Origin: Sphingomonas qomolangmaensis
Lineage (GTDB): Bacteria > Pseudomonadota > Alphaproteobacteria > Sphingomonadales > Sphingomonadaceae
Assembly (NCBI RefSeq): GCF_024496245.1
Contig: NZ_CP101740.1
Span: 806,001-870,000 of the forward strand
Direction: 5' to 3'
Length of the DNA stretch: 64,000 nucleotides
The position numbers and the translations under genes were made by a program. Of the stretch, positions 1 through 8,990 are shown one piece after another. How positions within the stretch are numbered: position 1 is the stretch's first letter; every line of letters starts with the position of its first letter. The notes beneath the pieces were generated by a model that was not told the DNA's origin, searched no databases, and saw only the letters and a list, made by a program, of their open reading frames with translations.

Positions 1-235
1 CCAGCCCGGCTGCCTTGACCGCTGCCACCAGCGTAGTGTGGTCGGGCGAGTTCACCGCGTTTTCCACGATCGTCTTGTTGGCGTACATCGCCGCGCCGCC
101 CACCATCGGGTTGGCGGTTTCCTGTGCGCTGGTTTCGCCCGCCGCCATCGGCGCGGTGCCGTCGGGCATTGCGCAGGCGCTCGTGCCGACCAGCATCGTC
201 GCGGTCAGCAGCATCGTCTTGAAGGTCCGCAGCAT
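1..235 (-). CDS. Fasciclin (FAS1)-domain secreted protein, partial
   Basis: The gene runs off the left edge, so only the first 78 residues are visible. The N-terminus is basic then hydrophobic and reaches a Cys at about residue 17 (LVGTSAC), a weak lipobox, so the product is probably exported and may be lipid-anchored. The segment with NPMVGGAAMYANKTIVENAV followed by SPDHTTLVAAVKAAGL is typical of the start of a FAS1 fold, an extracellular adhesion-type domain. An AGGAG ribosome-binding site lies about 8 bases before the ATG. It is divergent from smpB, with a short shared promoter region. Its molecular partner cannot be inferred. Confidence 0.75.
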   Translation of the reverse strand, partial: MLRTFKTMLLTATMLVGTSACAMPDGTAPMAAGETSAQETANPMVGGAAMYANKTIVENAVNSPDHTTLVAAVKAAGL

Positions 236-393
236 AGAATATCTCCTGGCGTCGCCCGTCGATCGGGCTGCTCTCAAGATACGCAGTCGCCTGGGCTGCG
301 GGATGGTGCCGATCGGTCATATGGGCCAAATCCCGTGTCGGTCGAGCACGGTCCCTTTCGTTCCGCCGTTACAGCGCCTATGTCCCGCATCCC

Positions 394-876
394 ATGGCCC
401 GCCCCCGTCCCATCGAATTCGACAAAGTGAAGACCGTTGCCGAGAACCGGCGCGCGCGCTTCGAATATTTCATCGACGACGTGTACGAGGCAGGGATCGC
501 GCTGACCGGCACCGAGGTGAAGGCGCTGCGCGGCGGCGAGGGCACGATCGCCGAAGCCTATGCCGAGGTGAAGGGCGACGAGATCTGGCTGATCAACGCC
601 AACATTCCCGAGTTCAGCCACGGCAACCGCTTCAACCACGAGCCCAAGCGCCCACGCAAATTGCTGCTCAAGGAGCGCCAGATCAACAAGCTCCACGGCG
701 CCGTCGCCCGCGATGGGATGACGCTCGTGCCGCTCAGCGTCTATTTCAACGCGCAAGGCCGCGCCAAGGTCGAGCTGGCGCTCGCCAAGGGCAAGAAGGT
801 CCATGACAAGCGCGAGACGGTCAAGGATCGCGATTGGAAGCGCGACCAGCAACGCATCTTGCGCGACCGCGGCTGA
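394..876 (+). CDS. smpB: SsrA-binding protein SmpB
   Basis: At 160 residues this matches SmpB, the small RNA-binding protein that brings tmRNA to stalled ribosomes for trans-translation. The conserved core [20 protein letters not shown] and the [20 protein letters not shown] stretch are present, followed by the basic C-terminal tail ([12 protein letters not shown]) that enters the decoding site. The ATG start gives the expected N-terminus. The next gene begins one base after the stop codon, which suggests co-transcription. Confidence 0.97.
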   Translation: MARPRPIEFDKVKTVAENRRARFEYFIDDVYEAGIALTGTEVKALRGGEGTIAEAYAEVKGDEIWLINANIPEFSHGNRFNHEPKRPRKLLLKERQINKLHGAVARDGMTLVPLSVYFNAQGRAKVELALAKGKKVHDKRETVKDRDWKRDQQRILRDRG

Positions 877-877
877 G

Positions 878-1453
878 GTGGCGCGCAAGCAGGGCGACAA
901 GGACTGGCTGGCCCGGACCATCGCGGCGAACGTCCCGACGCGCGAACAGCTGGAATCGAACCGCTTCCTGCGCCCGGTAGCGCACCGGGTGCTCGCCCCC
1001 GAACTGTGGCGCTTCACGCGCCGTTCTGTTCCAAGCGGTACCGCGCTCGGGCTGTTCGTCGGCATCTTCCTGATGATTCCCGGGATCCAGATGGCGGGCG
1101 CCGCGCTGCTGGCGCTGCCCTTCCGCGCCAATGTCCCCGTCGCGGTGGCGATGACCTTTCTCAGCAACCCCGCGACCACGCCCTTCATCCTCTATGCCTC
1201 GGTATGGCTGGGCAATTTCCTGCTCGGGCGGAGCGCCGATGCGTCGGGGTTCATGGCATTGGTGAATGCGCATGCCAGCATCGCCGAATGGGCCGCCTGG
1301 CTGTTCTCCGAGGCAGCGCCAGCGTTGATGCTCGGGCTGTTCGTGATTTCGGCGGGCTCGGCTTTGGTCGGCTATTGGGGTGCGGTGCTGTTCTGGCGGT
1401 TGCGCGTCGCCGCCAAGTGGAAGATCCGCCACATCCGCCATCACCACGACTGA
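878..1453 (+). CDS. DUF2062 domain membrane protein
   Basis: This is a conserved membrane protein of unknown function with a DUF2062-type core: the SVPSGTALGLFVGIFLMIPG region and a following FLSNPATTPFILYA segment are characteristic. Three hydrophobic segments lie at about residues 50-70, 78-105 and 140-170, and the C-terminus is basic and His-rich (KWKIRHIRHHHD). I chose the GTG at 878 (191 residues); an upstream in-frame start at 803 would overlap smpB and adds a sequence lacking family character. It sits one base after smpB and is probably in the same transcript. No specific function is assigned. Confidence 0.85.
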   Translation: MARKQGDKDWLARTIAANVPTREQLESNRFLRPVAHRVLAPELWRFTRRSVPSGTALGLFVGIFLMIPGIQMAGAALLALPFRANVPVAVAMTFLSNPATTPFILYASVWLGNFLLGRSADASGFMALVNAHASIAEWAAWLFSEAAPALMLGLFVISAGSALVGYWGAVLFWRLRVAAKWKIRHIRHHHD

Positions 1454-1523
1454 GCCGCGTGCGTTGACGCAGCGTGTCAGCGGCGTAAGACGCTCTGCAA
1501 CGACATAACTTCAGAGGTTGCCC

Positions 1524-3593
1524 ATGCGTATCACCGCCCTGTCCGCAGCATTGCTCGCGGGCGCCGCCACCCTTGCCGGTTGCGCCACCACTACCGCTTC
1601 CGGACCCGACACCGCCGCCGCCGTGACGGCTGCTCCCGCCGCTCAGCCTGCCGCTGCCCCGCGCTACGGCGCGTTCGGCTTCGATGCTGCGGGCATGGAC
1701 CGCTCGGTCGCGCCCGGCGACGATTACTATGCTTATGCCAATGGCGGCTGGGCCAAGGCCACGCCGATCCCCGCCGACAAATCGAACTATGGCCTGTTCA
1801 ACGTCCTCGACGACCAGGCGCGCGAACAGACGCGCGCGATCCTGGAGGAGCAGAAGGGCATCGCCGGATCGAAGATCGGCACCGCCTATGCGACCTATCT
1901 CGACCAGGCGGCGATCGACGCCAAGGGCCTCGCCCCGATCCAGCCCTGGCTCACCAAGATCAAGACCGTCCGCGACAAGCCGGGCTATGCCGCATTGGTC
2001 GCCGAGGCGCAGCGCAACGGCGTCGACGGTCCGATCGGCACCTATGTCGGCATCGACGACAAGAACCCGACCAGCTACGCGGTGAATATGGGCCAGTCGG
2101 GGCTCGGCATGCCCGATCGCGATTACTACCTGTCGGCCGACGCCAAGCAGGTCGAGACGCGCGCCGCCTATCTCGCCTATCTCACCAAGCTGCTGACGCT
2201 GGCGGGCGAAGCGAACCCGGCACAGCGCGCCGCCGCGCTCCTGGCGTTCGAGACCGGCATCGCGCGCGTCCACTGGACGCGCACCGAAAGCCGCGACAGC
2301 GAGAAGACCTACAACAAGACCAGCCTTGCCGACCTGGCACGGACGGCGCCGGGCTTCGACTTCGCGCGCTATCTGCAGGCCGCGGGTACCCCGGTCGACA
2401 CGCTGATCGTCGCCCAACCGAGCGCGATCGCGGGCACCGCGAAGCTGATCGCCGCGACCCCGATCCAGGTGCTGCAAGACCAGCTGATCGTCCGCTCGCT
2501 CGAGAATTTCTCGGGCAGCCTGCCGAGCGAGATCGACCGGACCGTCTTCGCCTTCACCGGCACCACGCTTGCCGGCACCCCCGAACAGGAGCCGCGTTGG
2601 AAGCGCGCGGTGAACTTCACCAATCGAGCGCTGTCGGACGAAGTCAGCAAGCTCTACGTCGACCGCCACTTCCCCGCCTCGACCAAGGCCGCGGCCGACG
2701 AGCTCGTCAAGAACGTGATCGTCGCGTTCGACAAGCGGATCGACAAGCTCGACTGGATGGACCCCGCGACCAAGGTGAAGGCCAAGGCCAAGCTCGCCGC
2801 CTTCACCCCCAAGATCGGCTATCCCGACCAGTGGCGTGATTATTCGTCGCTCGACATCCGTTCGGGCGACGCCTTCGGCAACGCGCTGCGCGCCAATCAC
2901 TGGGCGTATCAGGACAATATCTCGAAGCTCGGCCAGCCGATCCGCAAATGGGAATGGGGCATGACCCCGATGACGGTGAACGCCTATGCCAATTTCGGCA
3001 TGGTCGAGATTGTCTTCCCCGCCGCGATCCTCCAGCCGCCCTTCTTCGATCCCAACGCCGATCCCGCGGTCAATTATGGCGGCATCGGCGCGGTGATCGG
3101 GCATGAGCTCAGCCATCATTTCGACGACCAGGGGTCGAAATACGATCTCGAAGGCCGTCTCACGACCTGGTGGACGCCGCAGGACGTCGCGCGGTTCAAG
3201 CAGCGTTCGCAGGCGGTGGTCGCGCAATATTCGGCGTATGAAGGCATGCCCGGCGTCAAGGTGAACGGCGAACTGACGCTCGGCGAGAACATCGCCGACC
3301 TCGCCGGCCTCACCATGGCCTATGACGCCTATCAGGCATCGCTCGGCGGCAAGCCCGCCCCGGTGATCGAAGGCTTCACCGGCGACCAGCGCTTTCACCT
3401 AGGCTGGGCGCAATTGTGGCGCCGCAACTATCGCGACGCCGAGCTTCGCCGCCGGCTGCTGACCGATCCGCATTCGCCCTCGGAGCAGCGCGTCGCGGTC
3501 GTGCGCAACCTCGATCCCTGGTATGCGGCGTATGACGTGAAGCCGGGGGCGCAGCTGTATCTCGCGCCCAAGGATCGTATCTCGATCTGGTGA
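1524..3593 (+). CDS. M13 family zinc metallopeptidase, lipoprotein
   Basis: A neprilysin/PepO-type M13 endopeptidase of 689 residues. The N-terminus is a signal peptide with a good lipobox, LAGC, at residues 17-20, so the protein is likely anchored in the outer membrane facing the periplasm. The peptidase N-domain (from about residue 50, beginning FDAAGMDRSVAPGDDYYAYA) is followed by the catalytic domain. The zinc motif HELSH is at residues 527-531 and the third ligand Glu is at about 588 in GENIADLAG. The chain ends in Trp, as usual in this family. ATG 1524 is preferred because AGAGG lies six bases upstream; a TTG two codons earlier is less likely. Substrates are probably short peptides. Confidence 0.95.
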   Translation: MRITALSAALLAGAATLAGCATTTASGPDTAAAVTAAPAAQPAAAPRYGAFGFDAAGMDRSVAPGDDYYAYANGGWAKATPIPADKSNYGLFNVLDDQAREQTRAILEEQKGIAGSKIGTAYATYLDQAAIDAKGLAPIQPWLTKIKTVRDKPGYAALVAEAQRNGVDGPIGTYVGIDDKNPTSYAVNMGQSGLGMPDRDYYLSADAKQVETRAAYLAYLTKLLTLAGEANPAQRAAALLAFETGIARVHWTRTESRDSEKTYNKTSLADLARTAPGFDFARYLQAAGTPVDTLIVAQPSAIAGTAKLIAATPIQVLQDQLIVRSLENFSGSLPSEIDRTVFAFTGTTLAGTPEQEPRWKRAVNFTNRALSDEVSKLYVDRHFPASTKAAADELVKNVIVAFDKRIDKLDWMDPATKVKAKAKLAAFTPKIGYPDQWRDYSSLDIRSGDAFGNALRANHWAYQDNISKLGQPIRKWEWGMTPMTVNAYANFGMVEIVFPAAILQPPFFDPNADPAVNYGGIGAVIGHELSHHFDDQGSKYDLEGRLTTWWTPQDVARFKQRSQAVVAQYSAYEGMPGVKVNGELTLGENIADLAGLTMAYDAYQASLGGKPAPVIEGFTGDQRFHLGWAQLWRRNYRDAELRRRLLTDPHSPSEQRVAVVRNLDPWYAAYDVKPGAQLYLAPKDRISIW

Positions 3594-3600
3594 TGGGGGT

Positions 3601-3623
3601 GGGGGCGTCTTCGAGGCGCCCCC
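3601..3623 (+). terminator. Hairpin just after the M13 peptidase gene
   Basis: A nine-base-pair GC-rich stem (GGGGGCGTC / GGCGCCCCC, one G-T pair) with a TTCGA loop begins eight bases after the peptidase stop codon. No T-run follows, so it may stabilise the 3' end rather than act as a classic intrinsic terminator. Confidence 0.45.
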
Positions 3624-3670
3624 AGCGCAGGCGTGACGAGCCGGTGCCGCCATCCCGACCCACTGACGGC

Positions 3671-3748
3671 ACCCCAGCGAAAGCTGGGGTCTGCGCGGCA
3701 GGTGGATCGTTCGCCAACTGGGAGACTCCAGCTTTCGCTGTAGTGACG
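3671..3748. repeat. Sphingomonad palindromic repeat, family B (copy 1)
   Basis: Two arms, ACCCCAGCGAAAGCTGGGGT and a degenerate CTCCAGCTTTCGCTG-TAGTGACG, surround about 35 bases. The same layout occurs inside mutL at 21419-21502. It occupies most of the 311-base gap (3594-3904) between the M13 peptidase and cckA; apart from the hairpin at 3601-3623 and the cckA leader, nothing else is seen there. Confidence 0.7.
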
Positions 3749-3904
3749 TGGGTTTGGGCTGGGCCGGGTGGGCCGCTCCTCGACCGGAGACCGTGGGTCG
3801 CGCGAAGCTGACGTGTAATCGCACGAAGGCGAGAAACCCACCAACCACGTCGCGCCGCACCCCATGTGCTTGACGCCCCGAAACCCCGGGCCCAACACGC
3901 CGCG

Positions 3905-6283
3905 ATGGCATCGCTCGCACCTCCCGACCCGCAATCCCCCGCGACCCGCGCGACGCTGATCGCGGGCGGGGCGGGGGTGCTCGCCGCGCTTGTCGTCTTC
4001 CTCGTGCTCGGAGACTGGCGCGTCGCCGCCGCCTTCCTCGCCACCGCTATCGTCCTCGGTGGCGCCGCGTTAGCGTTTCGCGCCGCGCGGCCCGCGCCGC
4101 TCGCGCCAGCGCCTACGATCGACTGGTCGGTCGCCAACGCGCTTGCCGCCGCGAGCGCCGATGCGCTCGCGGTTACCGATCGCGACGGCAAGCTCGTCTG
4201 CGCCAACCGCGCCTATGAAAAGCTGTTCGAAGGCCTGCCAATCCCGCCCAATCTGCCGATCGATCCCGCCGCCGCGGCGGCGCTCGGCACCACCGGGCGC
4301 GCCGCCTGGCGCGATGGCGAGAGCGAGGCGACGCTGACGCATGGCGGCGCCGCGCTCGACATCGGCATCGTGCGCGCGGGCGACGACATGCTGGTGTGGC
4401 GGTTCGCGCGCGCCGCCGACGCGGGATCGGCGGTCGATCTCGATCCGTTGCTCGGCGGTAAGGTCGGCGATCGGCTGGCGAGCGCGGGGATCATGGTCGC
4501 GTCGCTCACGCCGCAGGGCCGGGTGCGCGCCGCCAACCGCGTGCTTCGCCTGCGCGCGATGGGGCAGGCCGATGCCGCGATCGAGGGCCGCGATTTCGCG
4601 CGCTTCCTCACCACCGACAGCAGCGGGCTGCTGCGCTTCGAACGCGAAGGCGCCGCGGGCAATCCGCTGCGGCTGTTGCAGGTGCCCGTCAGCGCGCAGG
4701 ACGACGCGCCGCTGGTGGTGGCGCTGCTCGACGAGGAGGAATCGGGGCTTCCCGCGGCGATCGGATCGAACGTCACCGCGCATGTCCGCGCGCTGGTGTC
4801 GCTGCTTCCCTTCGGCATGGCGCTGGTCGATCGCGAGGGTCGCTTCGTCCATATGAACGACGCCTTCGTCCGCGCCGCGGGGATCGCAGCGGGCCCGCCG
4901 CCGCTCTATCCCGGCGACCTGGTGGTGCGCGAGGACAAGGGCGCGCTGGCCGACGCGATCCGCCGTTTCTCGGGCGGTGCGGCGCATTCGGCCGACATGC
5001 AGGTGCGGCTTGCGGGCCGCCCCGACGAACCGATCGCGCTGACGCTCGCGGGCGCTCGCGGCCTGGGCGAGGCCGCGGTGCTGATCAGCCTCAAGGAAAC
5101 GGGGCAGGAGGGCGAGCTCAAGCGCCAGGTCGCGCAGGCGATCAAGATGCAGGCGGTCGGGCAGCTCGCGGGCGGCGTCGCGCATGATTTCAACAACATC
5201 CTCACCGCGATCATCGGCCATTGCGACCTGATGCTGATGCGCCATTCGCCCGGCGACAGCGATTATGACGACATCCAGCAGGTGCGCGCCAATTCTAACC
5301 GTGCCGCTGCGCTTACCCGTCAGTTGCTCGCCTTCTCGCGCCAGCAGACGCTGCGCCCGCAGACGCTGCAATTGCCCGACATTATTTCCGAAGTGTCGAA
5401 CCTGCTCACCCGGCTACTGGGCGAGACCGTGCGGCTCGACGTCAAGCATGGCCGCGGGATCGGCGCGGTGCGCGCCGATCCGGGGCAGCTCGAACAGGTC
5501 GTCGTCAATCTGGCGGTGAACGCACGCGATGCGATGCTCGCCAAGAACCCCAATGGCGGCGGCACGCTCACGATCGAGACGCTCGCAATCACCGCTGCCG
5601 AGGTCCGCCGGATGGACGACGACGTGCTGCCGATCGGCGATTATTCGGTGCTGCGCGTCAGCGATACCGGTACCGGCATCCCGATCGAGGCGCTGTCGAA
5701 GATATTCGAACCCTTCTTTACCACCAAGGAGATCGGCAAGGGCACCGGGCTCGGGCTTTCGACGGTGTATGGCATCGTCAAGCAATCGGGCGGCTATATC
5801 TTCGCCGAATCGCCGCCGGGGCAGGGGGCAGTCTTCACCATCTATCTGCCCGTCCACACCGCGACCGAGGCGCCGGTGAAGCCGCCCCCCAAGCCGGTGC
5901 GCAAGGCCGATACCTGGGGCACCGGTACGATTCTGCTGGTCGAGGACGAAGCGATGGTGCGCGCGGTCGCCGAGCGCGCGCTGACGCGGCAGGGCTATAA
6001 GGTGCTCACCGCCGAGCATGGCGAAGCGGCGCTCGATCTGCTGGCCAATTGCGATCGCCCCGATCTGCTGATTTCCGACGTCGTGATGCCGATGATGGAT
6101 GGCCCGACGATGGTCCGCCATGTGCGCGCGCGCTATCCCGACCTGCCGATCCTGTTCATGTCAGGCTATGCCGAGGAACAGTTGCGGCGTTCGATCGACC
6201 TCGACAATGTTGCGTTTCTTCCCAAGCCCTTCTCGGTCCAGCAACTCGCCGAGGCAGCGCGCGCTGCACTGCTAACCGATTGA
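3905..6283 (+). CDS. cckA: Hybrid sensor histidine kinase, CckA type
   Basis: A membrane-bound hybrid kinase of about 792 residues matching CckA, which in alphaproteobacteria feeds phosphate through ChpT to the cell-cycle regulators CtrA and CpdR. Two membrane segments lie near residues 17-60. Three PAS-like regions follow (about 70-165, 185-285 and 295-400). The dimerisation and phosphoacceptor motif AVGQLAGGVAHDFNN holds His427, the ATP-binding domain has NLAVNARDAM and SDTGTGIP, and a receiver domain at the C-terminus has the phosphoacceptor Asp725 in LLISDVVMP. ATG 3905 is preferred; a GTG at 3866 is possible and neither start has a clear ribosome-binding site. A single-domain response regulator follows. 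Confidence 0.9.
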   Translation: MASLAPPDPQSPATRATLIAGGAGVLAALVVFLVLGDWRVAAAFLATAIVLGGAALAFRAARPAPLAPAPTIDWSVANALAAASADALAVTDRDGKLVCANRAYEKLFEGLPIPPNLPIDPAAAAALGTTGRAAWRDGESEATLTHGGAALDIGIVRAGDDMLVWRFARAADAGSAVDLDPLLGGKVGDRLASAGIMVASLTPQGRVRAANRVLRLRAMGQADAAIEGRDFARFLTTDSSGLLRFEREGAAGNPLRLLQVPVSAQDDAPLVVALLDEEESGLPAAIGSNVTAHVRALVSLLPFGMALVDREGRFVHMNDAFVRAAGIAAGPPPLYPGDLVVREDKGALADAIRRFSGGAAHSADMQVRLAGRPDEPIALTLAGARGLGEAAVLISLKETGQEGELKRQVAQAIKMQAVGQLAGGVAHDFNNILTAIIGHCDLMLMRHSPGDSDYDDIQQVRANSNRAAALTRQLLAFSRQQTLRPQTLQLPDIISEVSNLLTRLLGETVRLDVKHGRGIGAVRADPGQLEQVVVNLAVNARDAMLAKNPNGGGTLTIETLAITAAEVRRMDDDVLPIGDYSVLRVSDTGTGIPIEALSKIFEPFFTTKEIGKGTGLGLSTVYGIVKQSGGYIFAESPPGQGAVFTIYLPVHTATEAPVKPPPKPVRKADTWGTGTILLVEDEAMVRAVAERALTRQGYKVLTAEHGEAALDLLANCDRPDLLISDVVMPMMDGPTMVRHVRARYPDLPILFMSGYAEEQLRRSIDLDNVAFLPKPFSVQQLAEAARAALLTD

Positions 6284-6322
6284 GACTTGGCGAAACCGCC
6301 ATGTTCTGCCTATGACCCGCGC

Positions 6323-6667
6323 ATGACCGAACGCCAGCGTATCCTGATCGTCGAGGACGAGCCCCTGATTGCCATGATGCTCGAGGATTTCCTCGACGCA
6401 CTCGACCGCGATGTGGCGGGAACCGCCGAGACCGTGACCGCGGCGCTCGAGCTGGTGAACGCCGGCGGCGTCGACGCCGCGATCCTCGACGTGAACCTGC
6501 GCGGCGGCGAAAAGAGCTGGCCGGTCGCCGACGCGCTGGCGGCGGCGGGCATTCCCTTCGTGCTGGCAACCGGCGGCGACGTGCTGGCCGACGACCATCG
6601 CAACCGCCCGGTTTTGTCCAAGCCCTTCACGATGGACGGCGTCGAGAAGGCGCTCGATTCGCTTTAA
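6323..6667 (+). CDS. Single-domain response regulator
   Basis: A stand-alone receiver domain of 114 residues with no output domain. The acidic pocket is in ILIVEDEPLIA, the phosphoacceptor Asp lies in AAILDVNLRGGE, and the conserved Lys is in VLSKPFTMDG. It follows cckA by 39 bases on the same strand, so it could receive or drain phosphate from a histidine kinase, but pairing with CckA is only an inference from position. The ATG at 6323 gives the usual short N-terminus; a longer in-frame start at 6287 would add residues without family character. Confidence 0.88.
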   Translation: MTERQRILIVEDEPLIAMMLEDFLDALDRDVAGTAETVTAALELVNAGGVDAAILDVNLRGGEKSWPVADALAAAGIPFVLATGGDVLADDHRNRPVLSKPFTMDGVEKALDSL

Positions 6668-6691
6668 AGCTTTGAAGGCACCATTGTAGGG

Positions 6692-6725
6692 CTCCCCTCG
6701 CTGAAAGGGAGGGGCTGGGGGTGGG
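6692..6725. repeat. Degenerate family A repeat arm
   Basis: CTCCCCTCGCTGAAAGGGAGGGG followed by a G-rich CTGGGGGTGGG tail. It resembles the cleaner copies at 32714-32820 and 35395-35535 but the stem is eroded. Confidence 0.5.
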
Positions 6726-6776
6726 TCTGTGCCTGGCGTATGCTGTCACCGGCTGCGCGTCAGGGACTCGCAACCA

Positions 6777-6811
6777 CCCCGTTCGCTTCGAGCGAAGTCG
6801 AGGAACCGCCC
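6777..6811. repeat. Family C repeat, single arm
   Basis: CCCCGTTCGCTTCGAGCGAA followed by GTCGAGGAACCG is one arm of the palindromic element found complete inside dnaE (48799-48870). The second arm is missing. It lies in the roughly 260-base gap before the small gene at 6926. Confidence 0.55.
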
Positions 6812-6925
6812 TGTCACACTCGGCACGCGCTTTCCCCCACTCCCAAAGAAGCAGCCAACCCGGCGCAAGCCATAGCCGCGCCACAATCGGGCTCAACGAT
6901 CACGTTTCCCTAGAGGAAGCCCGCC

Positions 6926-7234
6926 ATGCTCGAACTCCTCGCCAACCTCCTCCAGGCAGCCAACCCGGCGAGCGCCCCGCTGATGCGTATCGACATCCTC
7001 GATCGCTGCGCTGCCCCCGCCGGCGACGAAATCATCGTTTGCGGCGATCGCAACGCCAACGAACGCTTCCGCCTGCGCCCGCTGCGTGGTGACACGGCGG
7101 GATCGTCTGCGCTACCCAAGGCAGAAATCCTGCTGTTCGGCGATACCCGCGCCGCTGCGGAGGTCGAAGCAGAACAGATCGGCCCCGGCCTCACCAGCCA
7201 GCGCATGATGCTCCGCCTCAAAACCCCCTTCTGA
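6926..7234 (+). CDS. Small hypothetical protein
   Basis: A 102-residue soluble protein of unknown function with a good GAGGAA ribosome-binding site nine bases before the ATG. It has a Cys in AAPAGDEIIVCGDRNANERF and a basic, Arg-rich middle, with no signal peptide or membrane segment. The motif IIVCGDR followed by RFRLRPL resembles short uncharacterised proteins I associate with sphingomonads, but no function is known to me. It precedes recA by about 170 bases; the SOS box belongs to recA and lies after this gene's stop, so the two are probably separate units. Confidence 0.65.
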   Translation: MLELLANLLQAANPASAPLMRIDILDRCAAPAGDEIIVCGDRNANERFRLRPLRGDTAGSSALPKAEILLFGDTRAAAEVEAEQIGPGLTSQRMMLRLKTPF

Positions 7235-7314
7235 CTTCGCCCCTCTGTGGAAGCGAGCGACTGGAGGTGCGTCGGTTGCGGTAACGGCGGGCCTCGCCCC
7301 GAACGCACTCCGAA

Positions 7315-7329
7315 GTTCACCTCTTGTTC
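7315..7329 (+). promoter_or_regulatory. LexA (SOS) operator before recA
   Basis: GTTC at 7315-7318 and GTTC at 7326-7329 are separated by exactly seven bases, the direct-repeat SOS box known for alphaproteobacterial LexA. It lies about 80 bases before the recA start. A second near-match at 7371-7386 has an eight-base spacer and is probably not functional. Confidence 0.8.
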
Positions 7330-7407
7330 TTGCGGAACAGACCATATACATAACCATCATGCGTTGAACGGTTCGCGCGGTTGTTCTAGCGATAGGGGGG
7401 CTCCAAC

Positions 7408-8502
7408 ATGGCAGCACAACTCAAGGTGATCGACAGCAAGATGGCAGCTTCCACCGACAAGGTCGCGGGCGACCGGCAAAAGGCGCTCGACGCCGCACTC
7501 GCGCAGATCGACCGCGCATTCGGCAAGGGCTCGGCGATGCGGCTGGGCTCGAAGGAGGCGATGCAGGTCGAGGTGATCTCGACCGGATCGCTCGGGCTCG
7601 ACATCGCCTTGGGCGTCGGCGGCCTGCCGCGCGGCCGGGTGATCGAAGTTTATGGTCCCGAATCGTCGGGCAAGACCACGCTGGCGCTCCACGTGATCGC
7701 CGAGGCGCAGCGCGGCGGCGGCACCGCGGCGTTCGTCGATGCCGAGCATGCGCTCGACCCGGTCTATGCCAAGAAATTGGGCGTCAACATCGACGAGCTG
7801 ATCGTTTCGCAGCCCGACACCGGTGAGCAGGCGCTCGAGATCGTCGATACGCTGGTGCGCTCGAACGCAATCGACGTGCTGGTGATCGATTCGGTCGCCG
7901 CGCTGGTGCCGCGCGCCGAAATCGAGGGCGAAATGGGCGACAGCCATGTCGGCCTCCAAGCGCGGTTGATGTCGCAGAGCTTGCGCAAGCTCACCGGCTC
8001 GATCAGCCGCTCGCGTTGCATGGTGATCTTCATCAACCAGCTGCGGATGAAGATCGGCGTGATGTACGGCAACCCCGAGACGACGACCGGCGGCAACGCG
8101 CTCAAATTCTACGCCTCAGTCCGCCTCGACATCCGTCGCACCGGCCAGATCAAGGACCGCGACGACATCGTCGGTAACGCCACGCGCGTGAAAGTGGTCA
8201 AGAACAAGGTCGCGCCGCCTTTCAAGCAGGTCGAATTCGACATCATGTATGGCGAGGGCATTTCCAAGATCGGCGAAATTCTCGACCTCGGCGTCAAGGC
8301 CGGCCTCGTGGAGAAATCGGGTGCGTGGTTCAGCTACGACAGCGTCCGCGTCGGCCAGGGCCGCGAGAATTCGAAGAATTATCTGCGCGAGCATCCCGAA
8401 ATGGCCGACAAGCTCGAAAAGGCGATCCGCGCGCGCACCGACAAGGTCGCCGAGGAGTTGATGGTCGGCCCCAGCGCCGAGGACGATCTAGACGACGAAT
8501 GA
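7408..8502 (+). CDS. recA: Recombinase RecA
   Basis: At 364 residues this is full-length RecA, the strand-exchange ATPase that drives homologous repair and stimulates LexA self-cleavage. Walker A is [11 protein letters not shown] (about residue 79), Walker B-type [10 protein letters not shown] follows, and the L2-type region [20 protein letters not shown] is intact. The C-terminus is strongly acidic (SAEDDLDDE), as usual. The expression signal is an SOS box about 80 bases upstream. Codon use matches its core neighbours. Confidence 0.99.
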   Translation: MAAQLKVIDSKMAASTDKVAGDRQKALDAALAQIDRAFGKGSAMRLGSKEAMQVEVISTGSLGLDIALGVGGLPRGRVIEVYGPESSGKTTLALHVIAEAQRGGGTAAFVDAEHALDPVYAKKLGVNIDELIVSQPDTGEQALEIVDTLVRSNAIDVLVIDSVAALVPRAEIEGEMGDSHVGLQARLMSQSLRKLTGSISRSRCMVIFINQLRMKIGVMYGNPETTTGGNALKFYASVRLDIRRTGQIKDRDDIVGNATRVKVVKNKVAPPFKQVEFDIMYGEGISKIGEILDLGVKAGLVEKSGAWFSYDSVRVGQGRENSKNYLREHPEMADKLEKAIRARTDKVAEELMVGPSAEDDLDDE

Positions 8503-8511
8503 TTCGGGAGG

Positions 8512-8546
8512 GCAGGGGCCTTGTGCGCATCGCGCGCGGCCCCTGC
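8512..8546 (+). terminator. Hairpin after recA
   Basis: A perfect nine-base-pair stem, GCAGGGGCC / GGCCCCTGC, starts nine bases after the recA stop. The loop contains further GC palindromes. No T-run follows. Confidence 0.5.
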
Positions 8547-8990
8547 TGAGCTGCCGACGGCAGCGTGCATGCTTTGAGAGTATACCATCGGATAAATGTT
8601 GGCGCCGGCGCCGGCGCCGCCTGAGACAGGCGGGGATCGGCTATCGCCTGCCTTCTTTGGCACCTTCCGAAGGCAGATGGGACATGTGCGGCAAAGGTCG
8701 AGACTGCCCCTGCTAACCCAGCAGCTTCTGCACCAGCACGACGGCCGATACTGCGATCGTGGCGGTGCCGTCGGCTCCGCCAGTCGTCACCGGTCGCGGG
8801 CAGGCGGTGAACCGAGGCACGCGCGAGCCATCCCGCGATACGCCTATTCATCGTCGGCGATCCGACGGTCGCGATCGCTGCGGCCTGTGCGAGCCGGGAT
8901 TACTGCTCGCGCGGACGATGACAAATGCCTAGCGTGTCCGAAATCAGCGCGTCGCGGGGCGAACGCGGCATGGGGAGCGGCGGGGGAGCG
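8547..8990. other. Gene-poor stretch between recA and the GH35 gene
   Basis: About 440 bases without a supported gene. It holds a threefold GGCGCC palindrome at 8601-8618. On the minus strand there is a short open frame ending at about 8713 whose tail reads ATIAVSAVVLVQKLLG, possibly the remnant of a gene; it has no recognisable start and I do not identify it. No repeat of the tRNA-Lys 3' end was found here. Confidence 0.4.

Noticed and set aside
3590..3811. A 73-residue frame after the M13 peptidase gene
   Set aside because: It overlaps the hairpin and the family B repeat; its sequence is just the translation of the repeat.
6721..7092. A 123-residue frame overlapping the small gene at 6926
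   Set aside because: It runs through a family C repeat and overlaps the better-supported frame that has a ribosome-binding site.
7371..7386. Second SOS-box-like GTTC pair before recA
   Set aside because: The spacer is eight bases, not seven, so it does not match the alphaproteobacterial LexA rule.
8601..8621. Threefold GGCGCC repeat as an operator
   Set aside because: Simple GC palindromes are frequent in this composition and nothing else supports a regulatory role.
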